64,000 nt of DNA from Aldrovandia affinis. Taxonomy: Eukaryota; Chordata; Actinopteri; Notacanthiformes; Halosauridae. Each line of letters begins with the position of its first letter. Positions within the stretch are counted from its first letter, which is position 1. The notes beneath the pieces are model-generated. The model was not told where the DNA came from, searched no databases, and was given only the letters and a program-made list of their open reading frames with translations. The DNA is taken from NCBI GenBank assembly GCA_029706075.1, contig JAINUG010000048.1:1364001-1428000 (forward strand), in the 5' to 3' direction. This document shows positions 49,020 to 58,598 of the stretch, piece after piece. A program made the translations under genes and the position numbers.

Positions 49020-49698
49020 ATGTATAATATATACTATATTTCATAGTGTGTGCCTTTCTATTTCCTCACCTTAGAGTGCACTGCACACAATGTGTCAGTA
49101 ATCAGCACAATTGACTCCAGGAAGTGAAGTGTTGTGACAAATGGCACCTCCCAAAAGCCATGCCATTATTCACAGAAATGGTAAAACACTGACTTAAGGC
49201 TCTCAGAGATTCCTTTAACAAACTGAATATTCAAAGGGGACTGCATCAAATTTGAATATATTTAATAAAAAATTCTCTAAATGTACAAAAATTACCCATC
49301 TAACAATCTGGAACTAATCCACTGATCCAGTGTGAAGAATCACTACACAGTACATTTAAAACTACATCTACTCAGCACACCCATCTGTCTGTGCATACCC
49401 CCCCTCATGGAAAACAGCTTCATTTCCTCTCTGAAGATGGCAGCAAGGGATCAGGATAATGGCTCACAGGGTTAGCTACGAATGGGCCGTGATGTCTGCA
49501 ATTTGCAGTCAGATTGTAGTCCATCTGGGAAATGACTGCTCATTGATTCCCAGTCAAAATGAGAATCCTGCTTCTAGGGCTTACTTCTGTAGTTCTCATG
49601 GACAGGTTCAGTGGGAGTGGACACTTTCGCTCCACTTAATCCTCTCCAATGGCATTCATCCAGCCATTGCAGGTTACTGTCTGACTTCTGACCTCTAG

Positions 49699-49863
49699 TC
49701 AATGGCTGTCCTCACCAGAGGGTCCCCAAGACAGGTGCGTTGGGAAATCCAAGCCATGCTCCTGGGCATAGCGGCTCCAGCGATCCTCATCACCCTCGTG
49801 GGTGAGGTAGCAACGACCCATTCGGAGCTCAAACTCCCGCAGGTCACACCAGAGCTGGAAGTC
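49699..49863 (-). CDS. prkd: prkd exon 18 (C-terminal tail, stop)
   Basis: Encodes [20 protein letters not shown] to GPSGEDSH, then TGA. The WxDLREfE-THExD-RW pattern is the PKD tail. It lacks the (R)VSIL-type PDZ ligand with its autophosphorylated serine. Acceptor ATGCAG. Confidence 0.93.
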   Translation of the reverse strand, partial: DFQLWCDLREFELRMGRCYLTHEGDEDRWSRYAQEHGLDFPTHLSWGPSGEDSH

Positions 49864-52800
49864 CTGCATAGGGAGTGATATAGGGAGTGAGCGTAGCTTG
49901 CCAAGGAGCGCTTATCATTAGCAATGGGCAAGCGGCTTCTTAAACTACAAAGTTATGAGCCATCATTGGCTCGATGATTTGAACCAACCAAACGCTCTGA
50001 TTGGTTCAGATAAGTTAGTAAATTGCAGCTCAGATTTTTAAGTGATTCACAAAAAATTCCCCATTCTCAGGTTTGTGGTTGAAGTCTCCCATTTGCAATT
50101 CCTAAGATTTCCTGTGATTCCCATTGATTCATAAAGCATGTCAAATTATCACCTACTTGGACTGAGAAGGCTTGCTCTTGATAAGGCTCAGATAGGAAAG
50201 GTGAAGGTAGGGGTGGGGAGAGGGATGAGAAGGTGCAGGGTTTACCTGGAGCCAGAGGTGTCCCAATGCCTTTCCAACGCTGAACCTGCGTCTCACTGAC
50301 ACCTGCAGCAGGTTACTGATGAGGCTGACGGCTGGAGCAGAAACAGAGATGTTAGGAACTGATCTACCCATGTGGTGGCTAATGCTCATTTTAACCTGGC
50401 TCCATTTCAATAGTGGGAAAGAGACCAGAGTGGTCAGATACCGAGGCCCCAGGTCTCCAGATTCCAGATGAAAAGGCAGAAAAAGCCCCCTTAGTGGCCC
50501 CCAGGTGTGTCTCACCCTGCAGAGAGATGTGGGCCCAGGTCTGTCGGGGGTACATGAAGGCAGCATTGGTGATCTGCTGGGTGATGTCCTCATCCTCATT
50601 GAAGGGGAAAGTGCCACTCAGACTGACATATAACACCACGCCCACCGCCCACATGTCCAGCGAGCGGTTGTAGCCATGGCTACTAATGACCTCGGGGGCC
50701 AGGTACGCTGGCGTTCCCACCACCGAGCGCCGGAAGGACTTCTCCCCGATGATCCGGGCAAAGCCGAAATCACAAAGCTTCACCTTGCAGTCCAGGAGGG
50801 AAGAGGAGGAGAGTTGAGGAAGAGGGAGAGAGGTGGAAAAGAGCAACACTGGAAAATGGATATCAAATCTAGATGGTTTAGAAAATGTTCACAAAACTTG
50901 GCTGGGGCTATGGGATATATGTTCACATCAATTCATACTGATAGGTCACATGGTATAGCTGCCATATTGAATATTTGGAATTCCTCAATATTCGTGTCTC
51001 AATGTCTTAACTATGTGTTCAAGTCACCAATCTGAAATTGTTCTGAATGGACATGCACACACTGGAAATAGTGACCAGACAGAATCTAATAAAATCTAGA
51101 ATAATTTGAATTAAAATATTTAATTTAAGATTACCCCATTCTGACATACTCTCAAGGGCATAAACAATCTGGGAATTCGTTTTCTGTGGTAGTAAGAGAG
51201 AGAAACTAGTATGTGCACACGCATGCATGCATGCACACACGCACACATGCACACATGCACGCACACACACACACACACCTGGGGAAAGGGATCAGGTGAG
51301 GTCAGCAGCACATTTTCTGGCTTCAGGTCACAATGTGCAATATGCTTCAGGTGGAGATACCGCAGAGCCTCCAGGATCTACAGGATAACGGTTAGACAAA
51401 CAGTGAGGCCCATGGCACGCCTATGAGGCAGTCATTATTGCTTCACCCCCTTCACCACACATCTGTCTGCAATGACATCTGTTGCCATTTTAAATGCACT
51501 TATTGCAAGTCGCTCTTGATAAGAGCTTCTGCTAAATGCCTAACATGTAAAATGTAAATGTAAGAACGGTTTAATGGTGTCTTTCAAACAATGGAGCAGT
51601 GGTGATTATTTTGCATTGACAGCCTCTAAAGGAAGGACTTCCTTTCCCAAATCAATAGGTGTTCAGTTGTCTTGGTGTTAAAGAACTCCATGGACCATTT
51701 CACTATGCATTATGTAAAAGGCGGATAGTGATAGTCCCTGACCCAAAGCCAAACCGTCAGCCAGAACAGTTCTAGACATTCTATTATTAAATTGTTCAGC
51801 AGATCCTATTACCTGAGGTGATACAGCAGGTTAGCTCAGGTAATAAGTGTAAGAGTGTTTGTTTTTCAATTACATTTTCCATATTTTTCCAGTGACTTCA
51901 AACAGCTGAAGCAGCAGGTTAGCTACATGGATGGGTAAAAAGAAGGTTGCTGCCAGATGAGCATTGTTTGACAATCTTCCCTCTTTTTCAATTAAATTTT
52001 CCATATTTTTACACAAGAGGTTTTAAACCTTGGGGCCCATACTACAACCTGCAATTCCTGAAATTAAAGCTCACTTAATTAGACACTTTTAATGTACAGT
52101 GAGGAATGATTTACCCTCTTAATGCTACATTATTTCAGAAACAGATATTCATGTTACAAAGAATTCATATTTTATATTCATTTAAGGACTTTTAATCAGC
52201 TAGATTAGCTCTCAGACAACTATTGTTTCTATTTTCTGTAATGTGCTGTGGAAAATGCTGAATGATAACCCTTTTGTGGGAAAGAGTTCAAAGACAAATA
52301 AAATGGTAATGAGTCAAACCTGCATTGTGTTCAAATCTGTTTCAGCATAAAATTATGGAACCTAAACATGTTTTCAACAACCTTAATTAATCAAGAGATT
52401 GGTTGGAACAAAAACCGGCCTACACACTGGGCCCCCTGGCCTCCCCCTGGAGGAGTACACAATCCTTTGCTTTCTCTACAGTTTGATTCCTAGGTTGTCA
52501 CTGCAAAAGAATCAGTTGACCTACCTGGTTAAATAAAAGTAAAATGAATACATATATTCAATGAATACAGTAGAACCTCTGAGATACAAACACATCAGGA
52601 ATGGAGGTCGTTCAGAACTCCTGGAACTCCACTACAACTCTGCAACTGAAATTTTCTGTGATGTCAAAATACACCAATTTGAAGATAATTTGAATCATTT
52701 ATTAAATGTAATCATTATGAACATTAACTGTAGCTGTATTGTTACTTTTTTTTTGCTATAAACCACAGTGCAAGTTAATAAAAGATTAGGTTAGAAAAGG

Positions 52801-55800
52801 TTAATATTAATAAGGCGTAATTGTGTATGCTACATCCGGTTTCATACCTGTATGGTTGACCAATCATTCCATATCTATATGGTTCATACCTCTGAGGTTC
52901 CACTATACCCGAAGCCTTCTGATTAAAAGCCAAGGGACTCTCTTTACTTTATCTCAGTGCTGTGCATTTGTGAACCTCAAGAGCCTAAAGAGGTGATGCT
53001 TATGAATATTCAGCACTAAAATTCATGCTATCTATATGCAGAGCTATCTCCAAGTCATTCAGGGTCAATAATGACTTATGACTATTCATGAGAGAGAGAG
53101 TCCCAAAGACTGTGGGTTGACATTCTTGTCAGTAAATATGTCTTTGATGCTGGCATGCAGCATTGTGTAAGTGTACGGATGCTCATGCCTGTGTGACCAG
53201 GAAGCGAGTGTTGCGTTCTGGCAGCCGCCCCTTTTCATTGGACATAATCATCTCCAACATGTCGCCGTGGAGCTTCTCCATGACAACGAAAACATACTCC
53301 AAGGTCTCAAACATGCCCTCCAGCAGAACTACTCCTAGGTGTGATAGGTTCTAAACGGACAGACACACAAATGCACAGTCAGGTTGAAAAATTAGGAAAA
53401 TGCATTGTTAAGGTCAGGAGATTGTGGGTACAACAGGAATATAAGTTATAATATGAAATTTTAGACATTGTGTCAAATCTAGTTTTATGGGTTGTATCAT
53501 CTTATTCATTGCTCCCCACGTTGTGTAACAACAAATATCTCTGAAAATCTGATACTGATTATAGTACTCATGGCCTCTCCTTGCTCACTATGCCATAAAG
53601 ATGCTGTATAATATGTATGAATATGTACTGTATGTTACTGTATATAAGGTATAGGTCTGACAGTGCACACACACAAATGAATGTAAATTGGATGAAAAGG
53701 ACAGACAGACAACCAGAGACAGAAAAAGGTCTGTTGGTACAGGACAAGTACAGGACACCACACCTGCAGTATGGCCACCTCATTCCGCAGCTGTCTCTCC
53801 TGCTTGGTGGGGAAGCGGGTCTTGTCGATGACTTTGACTGCTACGGATCGGCCAGACTGCCGGTGTGTGCCTATGCCATAACATGCACAAATGCAAACAT
53901 AAATACATACCATACCATACATACCATACACACACATATAAGCACATATATATGCACACAGGCTGTTATTAGTGTCCTGTTGTCCCAAAAACACAACATG
54001 AAATACATGTCTACTCTCTCAGTGTGTTCATGATAGAACACAGGATCAACCTGGACCGAGGACGAAGGACGGAGGCACTCACTCTTATGCACAATATATA
54101 AACACTCGCTCCTCAGAAATTTGTTGAGTCATAATGCTGACCAGAGAAAAGAAGTTGACAGTTCTGTTCATTTCCTGTCTTTGGTGAGGGTGTTTCAGTG
54201 CCTACCTCCATAGACAACACCGAACTGTCCCGAACCCAGCACCTCATCTGCAAAGATTTGGTATACTGTGCTGATGTCCTGCAACACACACACGTACACA
54301 CATGGAAACACACGCACACACAAACAATGAATTAGGGCACCATGTTTATGGTCAATGCTAGATTATGTATGATATAATGAAATATTCAATACACTGCCCA
54401 AAACAGACTGCTGCAGAATTGATTTGAGGAGCAGAGGAAGTGAAGCGCCTGTTGTTGGGGCATATTCTAAGTTTACAGGCTGGTAGCAGGTCCAGAGATT
54501 GCAGATTCCCACTTACAGGGCTTTTTTCATCTTGGGCTCCAGGATCTGGCACAATAAGATAGAAAAATAAATCCTTAATGCCATACACACTACATTTTTA
54601 AACTGGCTTGTTAGTTTCTTCACTAATATATTTACAATATGTGGCCAAACTGGTATTTATAATAATACGAACATTAACACCCAGACAGTCCCTATAATCC
54701 TGTAGCAAAACATTATGATTATAAACCCAAACTATTTACATAGTACAGTATTCCCACCCCTCGTTAGAAACACAATTCTAATTATTTATTTAGTTTAATT
54801 GTATGTATTTTAAGTGGGTTGAGTGGATTTCAGTGTTGAAATAAGTCCCCTCTCAGACTCATCCAAATGATCCTGCCATGCCTCACACTCACTGTCTGAC
54901 TCAACCAGGCACTCTCTCCAACTCATCCACACACTCTCTCTGACTCAACCACACTCTCTCTCTGACTCAACCACACTCTCTCTCTGACTCATCCACACAC
55001 TCTCTCTGACTGAACCATACTCTCTCTGACTCAACCACACTTTCTCTCTGACTCAACCACACACTCTCTCCAACTCATCCACACACTCTCTCTGACTGAA
55101 CCACACTTTCTCTCTGACTCAACCACACTCTCTCTGACTCAACCACGCACTCTCTCTGACTCAACCACACTCTCTCTGCCTCTACCACACTCTCTCTCTG
55201 CCTCAACCAAACACTCTCTCTGACTCAACCACACTCTCTCTCTCTGCCTCAACCAAACACTCTCTCTGACTCAACCACACTCTCTCTCTGCCTCAACCAC
55301 ACTCTCTCTCTGACTCAACCATACTCTCTCTCTGACTCAACCACACTCTCTCTGCCTCTACCACACTCTCTCTGACTCATCCACACACTCTCTCTGACTC
55401 AACCACACACTCTCTCTGCCTCTACTCACTCTCTCTGCCTCAACCAAACACTCTCTCTGACTCAACCACACTCTCTCTGCCTCTACCACACTCTCTCTCT
55501 GACTCAACCACACTCTCTCTGACTCAACCACACTCTCTCTCTGACTCAACCACACTCTCTCTGACTCAACCAAACACTCTCTCTGACTCAACCACACTCT
55601 CTCTCTGCCTCTACCACATTCTCTCTCTGTCTCAACCACACTCTCTCTGATTCAACCACACACTCTCTCTGACTCAACCACACTCTCTCTCTGACTCAAC
55701 CACACTCTCTCTCTGACTCAACCACACTCTCTCTCTGAAACAACCACTCTCTCTCTGACTCAACCGCACACTCTCTCTGACTCAACCACACTCTCTCTCT

Positions 55801-58562
55801 GACTCAACCACACCCTCTCAGACTCACCCACATTGCCATGCCCTGTGCGCCTGCTGCTCTGCACTGGCATCAGTGCCTGGCGGATGGCTGCCTCCCAGGC
55901 CTGCCCCTCCCTCTCCGCCAGCACACAGTACACCAGCGCACCGGTCACCAGCTCAAAGGAGTGTGTGCGGTTGCCTGGGACCGTGGGCACAGACAGCTGC
56001 CCAACTCCTCGAACCTGAAGAACTTCAGACAGTGGAAGCTCCTGGGGAGGGCCAGAGGGGGAAGGGTAGCTCCATTAATGCTGATAGCCTTACACTGTCC
56101 CATAGAGGGCACATTTTCACTAGGGCTGCAGTATAGAGTGGTGGTTATGGTGATGTACACCAGACTCAATGATCATAGGTTGCAGTCTCAGCTAGGACAA
56201 TAGGCAGTGTTCTGGTCAAGGGGACACTCCAAGGGACACTCCAGTAATTAAGCTGATTTAGCTGTAATAATAACAGAATAAGTCATATGTGAAATTGTAA
56301 GCATTATAAATCTCCTTCCAATCTTAACAGGAAGAGGCTAGAATAGGAATAAGGTTATCTGATAGTTTTCAGAACGAAGAATGATTTATTACTGACAAAT
56401 ATGACCAGACACAAACATTCATGATCTATGACCCTTAATTTGATCAGGATCACAGTATTATTGTCTGTTTATGCCCAATCATGCTTCATAAAGTTTGAAA
56501 GATTTCAAAATTGCTTATGACAGCAACATAATGATGGTCCCACTCAGTTGCTAATGTTGTTCTGAATGCATATGGCAGTAAACTTAGTCAAGTATATACA
56601 TCAGTCACATGATACTTTTAAATGAAACACTTTAAAATAAGTGGCACCTATTTCTCCAAACCTTGAAGTACTTGGTGCTGTTTTCATTCTGGTAGAGAGT
56701 GATGCTTTTTCTGTCCAAAATCCAATAGTGGCGTTTCCTCTGAGAAAACAAGAAAATAGGGGTTTTAAAAATGTAAATATTGGTAAGTCCCAGTATCAAT
56801 GTCTTAGGCTGGTGTTACATGATGCAACTGTCTCTCAACTTTGGTTGCATCAACTTGTTGCGTGTGATGTCATTACATGCAACTTTACCATTACACGAAG
56901 CAACTTGCAAGTGATTCAAATGCAATTTAAACTGCGCTTAAAGAGAGAAACGTATTTTTTGATATGACATATAAATCAACATCCCACCACTAACCCGAAG
57001 GTTTGCTAGTACTATACTTTAGTAGCCTAACAAAAGTCAGCTAGTTATCAATTTGGCTACCGTTACAACTTTGACAGGCTATGTTAACATTTGAATTCTG
57101 CTGTACATCTATACCTAATTAAATAGTTAGAAAACCTTGATAAAACTCAATTAAGATCATTTATTTTCTTGAGCCCCTACAGTAGTTTTTCTCTCCATTT
57201 CACTAAAGTTGTCTGAATGTATAACTTAACATAAACACACATCACAGATCGCTTGGGAAGAGCATCTCTCCAGTTGTCACAATTGAGTTGCATTTCAGTT
57301 GCTAGTAAGTTGCAGAGGGTGTTACAAGATGCAATCCAGGTGCAACTTAGTTGCAAGCAACACAAATTGTGGTAATTGCATAGTGTAATGCCTGGTATGT
57401 CTTATAGAGCCATACCAATGTGTCTGTGTTGGTGCATCAGTATCAGTGTCTCAGAATCAATGTCTTATAGAGCCATACCAGTGTGTCAGTGTTGGTGTGT
57501 CAGTGTCTTATAGAGTCATACCAGTGTGTCAGTGTTGGTGTGTCAGTGTCTTATAGAGTCATACCAGTGTGTCAGTGTTGGTCAGTGTCAGTGTCTTCAG
57601 TGTCTTATAGAGCCATACCAGTGTGTCAGTGTTGGTGTGTCAGTGTCTTATAGAGCCATACCAGTGTGTCAGTGTTGGTGTGTCAGTGTCTTATAGAGCC
57701 ATACCAGTGTGTCAGTGTTGGTGTGTCAGTGTCTTATAGAGCCATACCAGTGTGTCAGTGTTGGTGTGTCAGTGTCCTATAGAGCCATATCAGTGTTGGT
57801 GTGTCAGTGTCTTATAGAGCCATACCAGGCTGTCGGTGTTGGTGTGGTGCAGCAGCCAACCCTCCCTCAGTGCCCCGCCGGCCTTGCGCTTGGTGTGACG
57901 GACAGACTGGACTACACGCATCAGTGGAATGTTACTGCTGAAACACAGGCTGTAGACAGAGACTTTGTGAAAGCCTCTCTACAAACACTCAACTAATGGT
58001 CAACATGAATGGACTCTACAAGAGTAAAGATATACGCTTCATAAGAGCTTCACTGCACATTCAGCCAATGAGCAGCAGCAATTGGCTCTACAGGTGTCCA
58101 AACTTTTTCCACTGAGGGCCAAATACAGAAAACTAACTAAAGTTGCCACTATTGATAGGTTTCACAGCACTGAGTGAGATGCCAGAACATTTTATTCACT
58201 TGCTGTTTGTATTCAAGAGAAACACGCCGTTTTCTGCACAATTTCCTTTCCTTTCAGTTTTTAGTGATTTCTGTTACCTTACTGGTGTCTGCGTCCCGCC
58301 CCCGCAAAATCAGCAAATGGGTCTTCAGCAAGATGTAGTTCATTATCTTTGCTGTCCAATAGAGAGCTGCTACCAGTTCGATCCAGGTCCTCATCTGTGT
58401 CCATGTTTTGGTTTGAGCTGCCCTCATTATCTGGGTTTCAGATTACAGGCATACAGTAACAATGCACACTGAAATAAATAGCAACTTCTAATATACATGT
58501 CTGATATTTATTTTTAAGAGATTGGCAAGCACCAGCCCTGATTAATCTGCAGAATCCAGGTG

Positions 58563-58598
<36 letters not shown>

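Larger units (their letters stand above)
47489..49698 (-). other. prkd 3' flank with candidate poly(A) signals
   Basis: Read on the minus strand after the prkd stop, AATAAA occurs near 48732 and at 47494-47489. The interval holds a SINE relic, a LINE tail and A/T-rich sequence, and no coding region was recognised. Confidence 0.45.

Noticed and set aside
55358-55990. Repetitive minus-strand open frames ([13 protein letters not shown] repeats)
   Set aside because: They are the translated minisatellite in prkd intron 10. Only the [13 protein letters not shown] to GHGNV part is exon 10.
57405-57850. CRISPR-like regular repeats with 43 bp period
   Set aside because: There are no spacers, the units are contiguous, and the window is a vertebrate gene; it is a minisatellite.
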